Source: Leifsonia sp. ALI-44-B
GTDB taxonomy: Bacteria; Actinomycetota; Actinomycetes; Actinomycetales; Microbacteriaceae
DNA length: 64,000 nucleotides
Reading direction: 5' to 3'
NCBI RefSeq assembly: GCF_001984125.1
Contig: NZ_MTQL01000007.1
Location: 1,612,001 to 1,676,000 of the forward strand
Below are positions 43,441 through 53,195 of this stretch, in pieces (position 1 is the stretch's first letter; every line of letters begins with the position of its first letter). The position numbers and the translations under genes were made by a program. The notes under the pieces were generated by a model that did no database searches, was not told where the DNA came from, and worked only from the letters and a program-made list of their open reading frames with translations.

Positions 43441-43672
43441 GGGTTCAGTTCCTCGTCGGGGGCCGCATTTCGCGGGCTTGCCGGGTTCGGGGGCACCGGC
43501 CGTGCCTCTATTATTGGCGGATACCGAAGGCCGGGCGTCGTGCCGCGCGGAACACGATCGTCGAAGTTTCTCAGAATGCTCTGGAAGACTCGGGGGATTG
43601 TGCCGTGCATCGACGTGCGGCGCCGCCAGCCAGCACAACGGACACCTCAGTCAACGGGAGAACATCCACACC

Positions 43673-46165
43673 ATGGTTCAGACGACATCGGGCACCGTAT
43701 CGGTCATCCTGGTCAATTTCCGGGGCACGCCCGACACGCTCGAGGCCATCCGGCACCTGAACGCGCTCGACTGGCCGGCCGACAAGCTCGAGATCGTCGT
43801 CGTCGAAAACGGCTCGGGCGATGACAGCGCCGAGGTGCTGGCGCGCGAGGCCCCGCAGGTGAAGCTCGTCGTCTCTGACGAGAACCTCGGCTTCGCGGGC
43901 GGTTGCAACCTGGGTGTGAGCCACAGCACGGGCGAGTTCGTCGCCTTCCTCAACAACGATGCCAAACCGGATGCCGGCTGGGTGCGCGCCGCGGTCGACC
44001 GCTTCGCCACGTCGCCCCGCGTGGGCGCCGTCGCCAGCCAGGTGCTCGACTGGGACGGCGAACGCGTCGACTTCATCGGCTCGGCCATGACCTGGTTCGG
44101 CATGGGCTACAAGCCGCTCACGGGCCAGCCGCTGCCCAAGAAGCAGAACGATGTGCCCGAGAACGTGCTGTTCGGCACCGGTTCGGCCATGTTCGTGCGC
44201 CGCTCGGTGTTCGACCGCCTGGGCGGTTTCGACGAGCGCTACTTCATGTTCTTCGAAGACGTCGACCTCGGCTGGCGCCTCAACCTGCTGGGCTACCGCT
44301 TCGCCTACGAGCCCGCCTCGCTCGCGTACCACAAGCACCACGCGTCGATGGCGTCGTTCGGCGAATACAAGGAGACCTACCTCCTCGAGCGCAACGCGCT
44401 CTACACGCTCTACAAGAACCTCGGCCAGGAGGCGCTCAACAACACGCTGAGCGCGACCCTGGCGCTCGCCGTGCGCCGTGCGGTTGCCCGCAGCGGCCAC
44501 GACTCCACCGAGTTCGACCTGCGCAAGGTCGGCGGCGACCGCGACGAGAACATCGAGATGCCGCGCGATTCGATCGCCACGCTCTACGGTCTCGACCAGT
44601 TCGTCGAGCACCTGGGCGACCTCACCGAGACGCGCACGCACGTGCAAGAGACGCGCGTCGTCTCCGACCAGGTCATCTGGCGACTGTTCGGCGAGACCGA
44701 CGCGCCCTCGTTCGGCGGCGACCACTTCCTGCGCGGCTACAGCACCATCGTCGAGACGTTCGACGTGCTCGACGCGCCCGACTCCACGCGCGTGCTGATC
44801 ATCACGGGCGACCCGATCGGTCCCAAGATGGCCGGCCCCGCCATCCGTGCCTGGCACATGGCCGAGGCCCTGTCGGCCGACAACGACGTGCGCCTCGTGA
44901 CCCTGTCGGGCATCACTCCGGTCGGCGCGCCCTTCGACATCGTGCACGTGGCCCCGGGCAACGAGAAAGACATGAAGAAGCTCGAAGAGTGGGCGGATGT
45001 CATCGTCTTCCAGGGCTTGGCCATGACCATGTTCCGCGCCATCCGCGACTCGACCAAGATCATCGTGGCCGACATCTACGACCCCATGCACCTCGAGCAG
45101 CTCGAGCAGGCCCGCGAGTTGGGCGACGCGCAGTGGACCATGCAGGTCGAGAGCGCCACCAACGTGCTCAACCAGCAGCTCGAGCGCGGCGACTTCTTCC
45201 TGTGCGCCTCCGAGCGTCAGCGCCACTTCTACCTGGGCCAGCTCGCCGCCCTCGGCCGCATCAACCCGCTCAACTACAAAGACGACCCCGACCTCACCGG
45301 GCTCATCAGCGTCGTGCCCTTCGGCCTCGAGGCCACGCCTCCCGCGCACGAGTACGACGTGCTGAAGGGTGTCGTCGCGGGCATCGAGAAGAAGGACAAG
45401 GTTCTGCTCTGGTCGGGTGGCCTCTACAACTGGTTCGATCCCAAGACGCTCATCCGCGCCGTCGCCCAGCTGAGCGAGACGCACGACAACATCCGCCTGT
45501 TCTTCCAGGGCACCAAGCATCCGCACCCCGGTGTGCCCGAGATGGCCATCGTGGGGGAGTGCCGCCGCCTCGCCACCGAGCTGGGCGTGCTCAACCGCTC
45601 GGTGTTCTTCAACGACTCGTGGGTCGACTACACGGCTCGTCAGAACTTCCTCACCGAGGCCGACGCGGGCGTCTCGACGCATTACTCGCACGTCGAGACC
45701 ACGTTCTCGTTCCGCACGCGCATCCTCGACTACCTCTGGGCCGAGCTGCCCATGGTCGTCACCGAGGGCGACCACTTCGCCGACCTGGTTCAGGCCGAGG
45801 GGCTGGGTATCGCGGTTCCGGCCGAAGACGTCGACGCCCTGACCGCCGCGCTCGACAAGGTGCTTTTCGACAATGCGTTCCACGCCGAGTCCAAGGAGAA
45901 CATCCGTCGCGTGCGCGAGTCCTATAAGTGGGATCGCGTGCTCGAGCCGCTGACGTCCTTCGTAGCCGAGGCGCGGCATGCCAACGACCTCGTGTCTTCG
46001 GGCATGATCGGGGCGGGAGCATCCGAGGCCCGTGCGCGCGTGCGTCGTCAGCCCACACCCTTCGGGCCGCTGCGCGACGTGCAGCTGGTCTGGTTCTATG
46101 TGAAGCAGGGCGGCCCGCGCATGCTGCTCAGCAAGGTGAAGGGGCGCCTGCTCAAGCGGCGTTAA
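43673..46165 (+). CDS. Bifunctional GT2-GT4 glycosyltransferase
   Basis: Large cytoplasmic protein of 830 residues with two catalytic domains of different folds. The N-terminal GT-A domain (about 1-290) has VSVILVNFRGTPDTLEAI, VVVENGSGDDSAE, FLNNDAKPDAG and FFMF-type FEDVDLGWRL. A linker follows, then a GT-B domain (about 370-760) beginning VLIITGDPIGPKMAGPAIRA and with VLLWSGGLYNWFDPKTLI in the donor half. The tail is basic. Fused enzymes of this kind build repeating polysaccharide units. ATG 43673 has GGGAG about 13 bases upstream; upstream sequence is a divergent promoter region of about 230 bases. Confidence 0.9.
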   Translation: MVQTTSGTVSVILVNFRGTPDTLEAIRHLNALDWPADKLEIVVVENGSGDDSAEVLAREAPQVKLVVSDENLGFAGGCNLGVSHSTGEFVAFLNNDAKPDAGWVRAAVDRFATSPRVGAVASQVLDWDGERVDFIGSAMTWFGMGYKPLTGQPLPKKQNDVPENVLFGTGSAMFVRRSVFDRLGGFDERYFMFFEDVDLGWRLNLLGYRFAYEPASLAYHKHHASMASFGEYKETYLLERNALYTLYKNLGQEALNNTLSATLALAVRRAVARSGHDSTEFDLRKVGGDRDENIEMPRDSIATLYGLDQFVEHLGDLTETRTHVQETRVVSDQVIWRLFGETDAPSFGGDHFLRGYSTIVETFDVLDAPDSTRVLIITGDPIGPKMAGPAIRAWHMAEALSADNDVRLVTLSGITPVGAPFDIVHVAPGNEKDMKKLEEWADVIVFQGLAMTMFRAIRDSTKIIVADIYDPMHLEQLEQARELGDAQWTMQVESATNVLNQQLERGDFFLCASERQRHFYLGQLAALGRINPLNYKDDPDLTGLISVVPFGLEATPPAHEYDVLKGVVAGIEKKDKVLLWSGGLYNWFDPKTLIRAVAQLSETHDNIRLFFQGTKHPHPGVPEMAIVGECRRLATELGVLNRSVFFNDSWVDYTARQNFLTEADAGVSTHYSHVETTFSFRTRILDYLWAELPMVVTEGDHFADLVQAEGLGIAVPAEDVDALTAALDKVLFDNAFHAESKENIRRVRESYKWDRVLEPLTSFVAEARHANDLVSSGMIGAGASEARARVRRQPTPFGPLRDVQLVWFYVKQGGPRMLLSKVKGRLLKRR

Positions 46166-46241
46166 AACTAAAGTTCTACTCAGGCTTGAAGGTCGGGTTA
46201 TCATTCACATGGATAGACCGTGACCTCGAAGGGCCAGAGCC

Positions 46242-48284
46242 TTGCAACTCCGCAGAATTTTCACAGCAGTGCTGGCTCTTGTCGCGCTCGTCGCCGGCCT
46301 CGCGTTGACGGCTCCCGCCGCTCCCGCCGAGGCCGCGAACAACGCCGATTTCCGGGCCGACAACATCATCTCGGACAGCGTGTTCTTCAACAGCAACACG
46401 ATGTCGGCGGGTGACATCCAGAACTTCCTCGCGGACAAGGGGCGCAACTGCGTCGCCGGAAGCGCGCCCTGCATCAAGGACTTCCGAGCGGATTCGCCCA
46501 GTCGCCCCGCCCAGGGTGCCGGCCACTGCGGCGCCTACCCGGGTGGCACCAACGAGCTCGCCTCGACCATCATCTACAAGGCCGCCAAGGCCTGCGGCAT
46601 CAACCCGCAGGTTCTGATCGTGACGCTCGAGAAGGAACAGAGCCTCATCACGGGCTCGCGTCCGTCGGCCACGCGCTTCGCCATCGCCATGGGGTTCGAC
46701 TGCCCCGACACGCGTGCCTGCGGCTCGAGCTCGATGGGCTTCGAATACCAGATGTACAAGGCGGCCTGGCAGTTCCGTCAGTACACGCTCACCCCCAACT
46801 ACTTCCGCTACAAGCCCGGCAACATCGCCGTGCAGTTCAACCCGAACGCGGCCTGCGGTTCGACCATCGTCAACATCAAGAACCAGGCCACGGCCAACCT
46901 CTACAACTACACGCCCTACCAGCCGAACGCAGCGGCGCTGCGCGCCGGTGCCGGCGTCGGCGACAGCTGCTCGGCCTACGGCAACCGCAACTTCTTCCGC
47001 TTCTTCACCGACTGGTTCGGCAAGACGACGACCGCCAACAACCCGGTGGGCGGATTCTCGCTGCAGGCCGAAAAGGGTGGCTTCCACGTCGAGGGTTGGG
47101 CTCTCGACCCCGACGACAAGACCAAGTCATTGCGCATCGACGTGTACGCGAACGGCGTCGGCGCCGGTTCGTTCACCGCTAACGCGTGGCGCCCCGACAT
47201 CCCCGTGAGCTACCCCGGCGCGAGCAACAACCTGGGCATGGATGCGTCGCTCGACAACGAGGGCGGCGCGCAGAACATCTGCGTCTACGCCATCAACATC
47301 GGCTCGGGCGACAACACCCTGCTCGGTTGCAAGGACCTCACCATCGAGACGGCCTCCCCGCACGGCGGCACCTCGCTCGACGTTCAGCCGGGCGGCGTGC
47401 GCCTCACGGGCTGGACGCTCGACACCGACACCAAAGCCGCCCTGGCAGTGCACGTCTACATCGACGGCAAGGGCCAGCAGATCCTCGCCAACACCTCGCG
47501 CCCCGACGTGGGTCGCGTGTTCCCGGGCTTCGGCGACAACCACGGCATCGACGCATCCTTCGCCCTCAGCCCCGGCAAGCACAACCTGTGTGCCTATGGG
47601 ATCAACGTGGGCCGCGGCTCGAACAAGACCCTGGGATGCTATGACTTCACGGTCGAGAACCCGAACCCGTTCGGCGGCATGGACGTGACGGCGATGCCGG
47701 GCGGCGCACAGCTGCGCGGCTGGACGATCGACCCCAACACGACCGTGCCCATCCAGGTGCACGTGTACACGGACGGCAAGGCACAGGCCGTCACCACGGC
47801 CAACGCCAACCGCACCGACGTCGGCCGCGTGTACCCCAAGTTCGGCGCCAACCACGGCATCGACACTTTCCTCCCCATGTCGGCAGGCACGCACCAGGTG
47901 TGTGCATACGGCATCAACGTCAACTACGGCGTGAACACGCTGCTGGGGTGCTCCACGGTGACCGTGCAGTCGGGCTCGCCCTTCGGCGGAACCGACATCA
48001 CCCCGGTCGCGGGCGGCGCCCAGCTGCGCGGGTGGGCGATCGACCCCGACACGGCCAACCCGATCCAGGTGCACGTGTACGTAGACGGCGCCGCGCGCGC
48101 CATCACGGCCAACGCATCCCGCCCGGATGTCGGACGCGCGTACCCGATGTACGGTTCGAACCACGGAATCGACACGACGCTCAAGCTGTCGAGGGGCACG
48201 CACCAGGTGTGTTCCTACGGCATCAACGTCGGGCCCGGCACGAACAACCTGCTGGCCTGTCAGACGGTGAACGTCACCTCCTGA
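46242..48284 (+). CDS. Secreted protein with an N-terminal lysozyme-like region and four tandem repeats
   Basis: Exported protein of 680 residues starting at TTG 46242, with a signal peptide (LRRIFTAVLALVALVAGLALTAP then AEA). Residues about 35-260 form a conserved actinobacterial region (IISDSVFFNSNTMSAGDIQ, ASTIIYKAAKACGINPQVLI, LEKEQSLITG); ALA-like glutamates after a helix recall lysozyme/lytic-transglycosylase folds, but enzyme activity is unproven. Four repeats of 98-105 residues follow, at 270-374, 375-477, 478-581 and 582-680. Each has GGW-type GWxxDP/DT, HVYxDG, RPDVGR, NxGID and CAYGIN(V) motifs with two conserved cysteines. The protein probably works at the cell surface, binding wall polymer. 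It lies within the polysaccharide locus. Confidence 0.85.
   Translation: MQLRRIFTAVLALVALVAGLALTAPAAPAEAANNADFRADNIISDSVFFNSNTMSAGDIQNFLADKGRNCVAGSAPCIKDFRADSPSRPAQGAGHCGAYPGGTNELASTIIYKAAKACGINPQVLIVTLEKEQSLITGSRPSATRFAIAMGFDCPDTRACGSSSMGFEYQMYKAAWQFRQYTLTPNYFRYKPGNIAVQFNPNAACGSTIVNIKNQATANLYNYTPYQPNAAALRAGAGVGDSCSAYGNRNFFRFFTDWFGKTTTANNPVGGFSLQAEKGGFHVEGWALDPDDKTKSLRIDVYANGVGAGSFTANAWRPDIPVSYPGASNNLGMDASLDNEGGAQNICVYAINIGSGDNTLLGCKDLTIETASPHGGTSLDVQPGGVRLTGWTLDTDTKAALAVHVYIDGKGQQILANTSRPDVGRVFPGFGDNHGIDASFALSPGKHNLCAYGINVGRGSNKTLGCYDFTVENPNPFGGMDVTAMPGGAQLRGWTIDPNTTVPIQVHVYTDGKAQAVTTANANRTDVGRVYPKFGANHGIDTFLPMSAGTHQVCAYGINVNYGVNTLLGCSTVTVQSGSPFGGTDITPVAGGAQLRGWAIDPDTANPIQVHVYVDGAARAITANASRPDVGRAYPMYGSNHGIDTTLKLSRGTHQVCSYGINVGPGTNNLLACQTVNVTS
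47049..48281 (+). repeat. Four coding tandem repeats of about 310 bp
   Basis: Repeat starts are at 47049, 47364, 47673 and 47985. Repeats 3 and 4 are closest at DNA level (for example CAGCTGCGCGG followed by TGG and GCGATCGACCCC or ACGATCGACCCC), which suggests recent duplication; repeat 1 is the most diverged. Confidence 0.85.
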
Positions 48285-48320
48285 CGCGGCGCGGGTTCGG
48301 ATGGTCTGAGGATCGATCGG

Positions 48321-48326
48321 TAAGCT
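48321..48326 (+). promoter_or_regulatory. Putative -10 box (TAAGCT) upstream of the large membrane protein gene
   Basis: GTAAGCTC occurs here and again at 51136-51143 ahead of the GT2 gene at 51201; both contain TAAGCT. The two promoters may be co-regulated. Confidence 0.35.
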
Positions 48327-48393
48327 CCTACGAGGGTGCGTGACGCTCGACCCGAACGACCGCTTCTTCGAGCGGCAGACAGCCGAAGGAACC

Positions 48394-50442
48394 ATGACGA
48401 ACCGAACACTCGACTCTGCCCGCGCCCGCTTCGCCGCGGCCCGAGACCGTTTCGACCGTGCCGTGCAGCCCACAGCCGATGCCCTGCCCAACCGCCGGGT
48501 GCTCTGGTCCTTCCCGGCGCTCATCGCCGTGTTCTTCGTCATCATGGTCGCAACGGGCATCTCGGGCACCTCGTCGGGCAATTACTGGGCGACCTTCGGC
48601 GACGGGCAGAAAGACCCGGCGCTGATCTCGGGCGAACCCCGCGGCATCCGCAGCGACGAATGGCTCGTGCAGTCGAGCTGGATCGTCTCGCAGGAGGAGC
48701 AGGGCTTCCCCGTCGAGAACCAGACCCTCCCGGGCGGCATGGACCTCACGGTGCAGAACGATGCGCCCACGTGGGACTGGTCGACGGCCTTCCGACCGCA
48801 TATCGCGGGCTTCCTTGCCCTGCCGCTCGATCAGGGCATGGCCGTGCGCTGGTGGTTGCCCGGTCTCGCGGTCATCGTCGCCGCCTACCTCTTCTCGGTC
48901 ACCATGATGCCCCGACGGCCGGTCACCTCGGCGCTGCTCGCGGTGGGCCTCTTCTTCACCCCCATCCTGCAGTGGTGGTTCCTGCCGACGACCCTCTGGC
49001 CGGTGGCGCTCGCTTTCACCGCCATGGCCGCGATCATCTGGATCTTCCGGCATCCGCGCCTCGGGGTGCGCATCGCGTGGGCCGCCGTGACGGGGTATTT
49101 GGCCGTGACCACGGCCATGTCGATCTACGCCCCATTCATCGTCCCCGCGGCGCTCGTCGTGCTGTTCTTCTTCATCGGCGCGTGGATCAGCGAGGCCCGT
49201 CGGCAGGAGCTCTCCTTCCGCGCATCCCTTGTGCGCATCAGCCCGCTCCTGGCAGCGGCCGTCGGTGCCGGCGTCGTCATGGTGCTGTGGATCCTCACGC
49301 GCCTCGACACCATCAGGGCGCTCTTCGGCACGGTCTACCCGGGCCAGCGGCTCGAGGGCACGGGGCTGCTGTCGGCCAAGGGTCTCGTGTCCCTCTTTGC
49401 CGGCCCGTTCAACGAGGCCCTCACGAACTCGGCGTTCAGCCAAGATCAGTCGAACTATCTCGGGGCCAACCAGTCCGAGGCGGCCGGCGTCGTCCTCTAC
49501 GCGTTCTTCTTCCTCATCCCGCTCGCCTGGATCGTCGTGGCCGACTGGCGGGCGTCTCGTCGCCTCAACTGGATCGCGCTGGCCGTCATCGGCTGCACGG
49601 TGTTCGTCACGGCCTATCTGCTCATTCCCGGCTGGGATGCGATCGCGCACCTGCTCTTCGTCGACCGCACGACGGTGGCGCGCATCCGTCTGGCCTACGC
49701 CATCCTCGGCATCGTGTCGATCGTCGTGCTGCTGAAGCGACTCGACAAGCGCGACATCCGCCTGCCGGGGAGTGTCGTCTGGACCACCGTGGCCCTCACG
49801 GCCGGCAGCATCCTCTTCACGGCCGTGGTGCTGACCGTGGTCGACCCGCTCGTTCCGAACCTCGCGGCGCACTGGCGCATCACCGCCGTGCTCATCGTGC
49901 TGGGCGTCTTCTTCATCCTGAAGCGGTGGGCGGTGGCCGGCGCGGCCGTCATCCTCGTGGCCGCGCTGTTCATCGGCTCGGGTGTGAACCCGCTCTACCG
50001 CGGAGTCTTCGACCTGAACGACACCGAGATCGGCGAGGCCGTCGATCGCGTCAACGCCGAAGACCCGGGCACCTGGGTGGGCATCGGTTCGTATGTGCCG
50101 ACGGCCGTGCTGGTCGAGTCGGGCGTGCGCGCGATGAACGGCGTGCAGACCTACCCGCCGACCGAGATGTGGGACCAGATCGACCCCGACGACCGCTACG
50201 AAGAGATCTGGAACCGGCTGGCGAACGTGAACTGGGTTCCCGGCGAGGGTGAGCCCGTGCCGACCAACCCGGTGCGCGACCAGATCCACGTGTCGTTCGA
50301 CGCCTGCAGCGACTTCGCCGAGGAGCACGTCTCCTACGTCTTGTCGGAGGTCCCGATCGATGAGACGTGTGCGACCCCCGTCGAGACGGTCACAGAAGGC
50401 GGATCGACTCTGACGATCTATGAGGTCCAGCCCGACAAATAG
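48394..50442 (+). CDS. Large polytopic membrane protein of the polysaccharide locus (DUF7657-like)
   Basis: Protein of 682 residues with about thirteen hydrophobic helices and an extracytoplasmic C-terminal domain of about 150 residues (from about DLNDTEIGEAVDRVN to the end) holding two cysteines. The layout resembles polyprenyl-phosphate-sugar-dependent (GT-C type) transferases: a long first loop with GEPRGIRSDEWLVQSSWIVS, where D-E are candidate catalytic acids. I assign no donor. ATG 48394 has AAGGA three bases upstream; GTG 48340 is an alternative start. It lies beside a GtrA protein and a GT2 enzyme that could provide the lipid-linked sugar. Confidence 0.75.
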   Translation: MTNRTLDSARARFAAARDRFDRAVQPTADALPNRRVLWSFPALIAVFFVIMVATGISGTSSGNYWATFGDGQKDPALISGEPRGIRSDEWLVQSSWIVSQEEQGFPVENQTLPGGMDLTVQNDAPTWDWSTAFRPHIAGFLALPLDQGMAVRWWLPGLAVIVAAYLFSVTMMPRRPVTSALLAVGLFFTPILQWWFLPTTLWPVALAFTAMAAIIWIFRHPRLGVRIAWAAVTGYLAVTTAMSIYAPFIVPAALVVLFFFIGAWISEARRQELSFRASLVRISPLLAAAVGAGVVMVLWILTRLDTIRALFGTVYPGQRLEGTGLLSAKGLVSLFAGPFNEALTNSAFSQDQSNYLGANQSEAAGVVLYAFFFLIPLAWIVVADWRASRRLNWIALAVIGCTVFVTAYLLIPGWDAIAHLLFVDRTTVARIRLAYAILGIVSIVVLLKRLDKRDIRLPGSVVWTTVALTAGSILFTAVVLTVVDPLVPNLAAHWRITAVLIVLGVFFILKRWAVAGAAVILVAALFIGSGVNPLYRGVFDLNDTEIGEAVDRVNAEDPGTWVGIGSYVPTAVLVESGVRAMNGVQTYPPTEMWDQIDPDDRYEEIWNRLANVNWVPGEGEPVPTNPVRDQIHVSFDACSDFAEEHVSYVLSEVPIDETCATPVETVTEGGSTLTIYEVQPDK

Positions 50443-50496
50443 GGCGGATGCTCGGTCGGCCGATGCCCCTGAGTCGGCGCCTGCCTCCGAGCCGGA

Positions 50497-51012
50497 CTAG
50501 GCCTCGGAGCCGGCCGGGCGCGTGAACGGGTCGTCCGAGCCGGGCTCGGTCGACGGACCGGGCTGCGCGGGCCCATCGGCCTGCTTCGGGAAGACGAAAC
50601 GGCCATAGGTGACGTAGCGGAACGCCGTGGCGACGATCTGGCCGATGACCGTGCCGAAGATGTTGTCCGAGACGGCGTCGTCGAGGTGCAGCACGTAACG
50701 CGAGAACCCGAGGCACGCGAGCTGCAGGCCGCCCGCGATGAGGTTGATGACCACGAAGATCGCGATCTGCCGGGCCGAAACCCGCGTGGGCCGGTCGCGG
50801 TAGGTGAGGAACTTATTGCCCACATACGTGGCGACGGATGCCGTGGCGATCGAGATGATCTTGGCGACGAGCGGCAGGTCGTGCAAAACGCCGTGCCCAC
50901 CCCAGTAGACGAGCAGGTTGTAGAGGCCCGCGTCGACGAGGAAGGCCAGTCCGCCGATGACGAGGAACGAGCTTCCTCTGGCGATCTCGATCAGAGCGCG
51001 GCTTCTCGCCAT
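50497..51012 (-). CDS. Second GtrA family membrane protein
   Basis: Four-helix GtrA-type protein of 171 residues: SSFLVIGGLAFLVDAGLYNLLVYWG, IATASVATYVGNKFLTYRDR, two further helices and FRYVTYGRFVFPKQ at the end. Only moderately similar to the GtrA at 33943, so they are paralogues. ATG 51012 has GAGGAGAA upstream. It is convergent with the large membrane protein gene and divergent from a GT2 gene that may produce its lipid-linked substrate. Confidence 0.88.
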   Translation of the reverse strand: MARSRALIEIARGSSFLVIGGLAFLVDAGLYNLLVYWGGHGVLHDLPLVAKIISIATASVATYVGNKFLTYRDRPTRVSARQIAIFVVINLIAGGLQLACLGFSRYVLHLDDAVSDNIFGTVIGQIVATAFRYVTYGRFVFPKQADGPAQPGPSTEPGSDDPFTRPAGSEA

Positions 51013-51200
51013 TGTCGGGTTCTCCTCGGGTTTTGGGGGCGCCCAGCCAGCGGGCCGCGCACCTCCCGATTGTACGGTCCGGGCCCGGGACTGCGCCGCG
51101 CGCTCGCGCTCACCGACCCGCGCCAGCCGTCTAGTAAGCTCATCTCCGGCACCGCCCGGACGAGCGACCGGTGCCCCCATACATTTACGGAGTATCACCA

Positions 51201-52145
51201 GTGTCTCAATTCGACGGTTTGACCATCGCCTGCATCGTTCCCTGCCACAACGAAGAAGTTGCCGTTGGAACGGTCGTCGCCGACCTCAAGCGCGCGCTGC
51301 CGACGGCCGACATCTACGTCTACGACAACCGCTCCATCGACAACACGGTCGAGGTCGCCCGCGCGGCCGGCGCCATCGTGCGGCACGAGCACATCAAGGG
51401 CAAGGGCAACGTGGTGCGCCGCGCCTTCGCCGACATCGAAGCCGATATCTACCTCATGATCGACGGCGACGACACCTACGACGCCTCGGCCGCGCCGCGC
51501 ATGATCGAGACCCTGCTCGAGGGCCCTTACGACCACGTCCTGGGCGTGCGCAAAGAGACGACCGCCACGTCCTACCGCCCCGGCCACTCCACGGGCAACA
51601 AGGCGTTCAACAACCTCATCTCGGGTGTGTTCGGCGCTCGCGTCAACGACATGCTCTCGGGCTACCGCATCTTCTCGCGGCGCTTCGTCAAATCGTTCCC
51701 GGCCGTCTCGCGCGAGTTCGAGATCGAAACCGAGCTCACGGTGCACAGCGTCAGCCTGCGGGTGCCGCAGACCGAGGTCGAGGTGGGCTTCAAGGACCGG
51801 CCAGAGGGCAGCGAGTCGAAGCTCAGCACCTACCGCGACGGCTTCAAGATCTTGAACCTCATCGTGAGCCTCGTACGTCACGAGCGGCCCGTCCTCTTCC
51901 ACGGCCTCATCGCGGCACTGCTCGCCATCATCTCGATCATCGTGGCGATTCCCGTAATCATCGACTTCTTCCAGACGGGGCTCGTGCCGCGGCTGCCGAC
52001 GGCGGTGGCGGCATCCTCGCTCTTCGTGATCGCGGCGCTCGTGTTGTTCCTCGGCTTCGTGCTCGACGGCATCACCAAGTCGCGACACGAGAACGCGCGG
52101 TTGACCTACCTCGAATTCCCGGCCGTCGGCCACAAGTCCCGCTAG
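51201..52145 (+). CDS. GT2 polyprenyl-phosphate glycosyltransferase-like protein with two C-terminal helices
   Basis: Protein of 314 residues. GT-A domain with IACIVPCHNEEVAVGTVV, VYDNRSIDNTVEVA, the acidic LMIDGDDTYDA, and DMLSGYRIFSRRFVKSFP; then two membrane helices (about 235-300) and a short cytoplasmic tail. This layout matches GtrB-type enzymes that transfer a sugar to undecaprenyl phosphate, which fits the adjacent gtrA. GTG 51201 has GGAG eight bases upstream. The promoter TAGTAAGCTC is near 51133-51142. Confidence 0.87.
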   Translation: MSQFDGLTIACIVPCHNEEVAVGTVVADLKRALPTADIYVYDNRSIDNTVEVARAAGAIVRHEHIKGKGNVVRRAFADIEADIYLMIDGDDTYDASAAPRMIETLLEGPYDHVLGVRKETTATSYRPGHSTGNKAFNNLISGVFGARVNDMLSGYRIFSRRFVKSFPAVSREFEIETELTVHSVSLRVPQTEVEVGFKDRPEGSESKLSTYRDGFKILNLIVSLVRHERPVLFHGLIAALLAIISIIVAIPVIIDFFQTGLVPRLPTAVAASSLFVIAALVLFLGFVLDGITKSRHENARLTYLEFPAVGHKSR

Positions 52146-52206
52146 ATTCACTCATTCCTTTCGCCGCCGATTCGTTGACCCGCCGACTCCTGACGAGAAC
52201 CGCTCC

Positions 52207-53181
52207 GTGACCCTCACCGTTTCCGTCGCGCTGTGCACCTACAACGGTGCGCGGTTCATCGGCGAGCAGTTGTCGAGCATCCTGGCGCAGAGCCGCATGC
52301 CCGACGAGATCGTGGTGTCCGACGACGGTTCTCGCGACGAGACGCTCACGATCGTCGAGCGGATGTCGGCCACGGCGCCCATTCCCGTGCGCGTGCTCTC
52401 GGGGCTCGAACCGCTCGGTGTGACGCGCAACTTCGAGCGCGCCATCCGGGCCACGGCGGGCGAGATCATCGTGCTGAGCGACCAGGATGACATCTGGAAG
52501 GCCGACCGCGTCGAGCGCTGCGTGCGCCTCTTCGAGCAGCAGGATGACGTCGACTTCGTATTCGGGGACGCGCAGATGGTCGATGCGAACGGCGCCGACC
52601 TGGGGTACACGCTGTTCGAGGCCCTCGAGTTCCGGCCGGACGAGCGCCGCGACGTGCAATGCCCGTCGGCGTTCGACACGCTGCTGCGCCGCAACGTGGC
52701 GACGGGCGCGACCGCGGCGTTCCGGCGCCGGTTGGCCGACGCCGCCATGCCGTTCCCCGCCGACTGGGTGCACGACGAATGGCTGGCCATCATCGCCTCG
52801 TTGACGGGCCGCCTGGCCGTGATCGACGAACCGCTCATTGACTACCGCCAGCACGGCGCCAACCAGATCGGCATGCGCAAACCCGGCTTCGCGCAGAAGG
52901 TGTCGCGCGTGCTCGAACCGCGCGGCGACCGCAACCGCGCGCTCGTGCGCCGCACCGAGGCGCTGGTCGAGCGCATGCTCGAGGCTGACTTCCCCGCCGA
53001 GCACGAGCACCTCGAGGCGGCCGAGGGCAAGCTGCGCATCGAGCGCGTGCGCGCGGGCCTGCCGAAGAACCGCCTGCTCAGGCTGCCCACCGTGCTGCGC
53101 GAGGCGAAGACGGGCGACTACGAGCGCTACACGAGCCAGGGGCGCGCCGAGGTCCTGCGCGACCTTCTCCAGCCCGCCTGA
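52207..53181 (+). CDS. Glycosyltransferase family 2 protein
   Basis: Cytoplasmic GT-A enzyme of 324 residues: VSVALCTYNGARFIGEQL, VVSDDGSRDETL, VLSDQDDIWKADR (metal site), a VHDEWLAIIA acceptor region and IDYRQHGANQIG late motif. The pattern matches rhamnosyl- or glucosyltransferases of O-antigen clusters. GTG 52207 follows the previous stop by about 60 bases. Convergent with the first ligase-like gene. Confidence 0.9.
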   Translation: MTLTVSVALCTYNGARFIGEQLSSILAQSRMPDEIVVSDDGSRDETLTIVERMSATAPIPVRVLSGLEPLGVTRNFERAIRATAGEIIVLSDQDDIWKADRVERCVRLFEQQDDVDFVFGDAQMVDANGADLGYTLFEALEFRPDERRDVQCPSAFDTLLRRNVATGATAAFRRRLADAAMPFPADWVHDEWLAIIASLTGRLAVIDEPLIDYRQHGANQIGMRKPGFAQKVSRVLEPRGDRNRALVRRTEALVERMLEADFPAEHEHLEAAEGKLRIERVRAGLPKNRLLRLPTVLREAKTGDYERYTSQGRAEVLRDLLQPA

Positions 53182-53195
53182 GCGCTGCCTCGGCT

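Noticed and set aside
47049-48281. Mobile element suggested by long direct repeats
   Set aside because: The repeats are in-frame protein modules within one gene; no transposase or target-site duplication is seen.
48336-50252. A 638-codon plus-strand frame overlapping the large membrane protein
   Set aside because: Different frame, Arg/Pro-rich, no membrane segments; the overlapping frame has clear helices.
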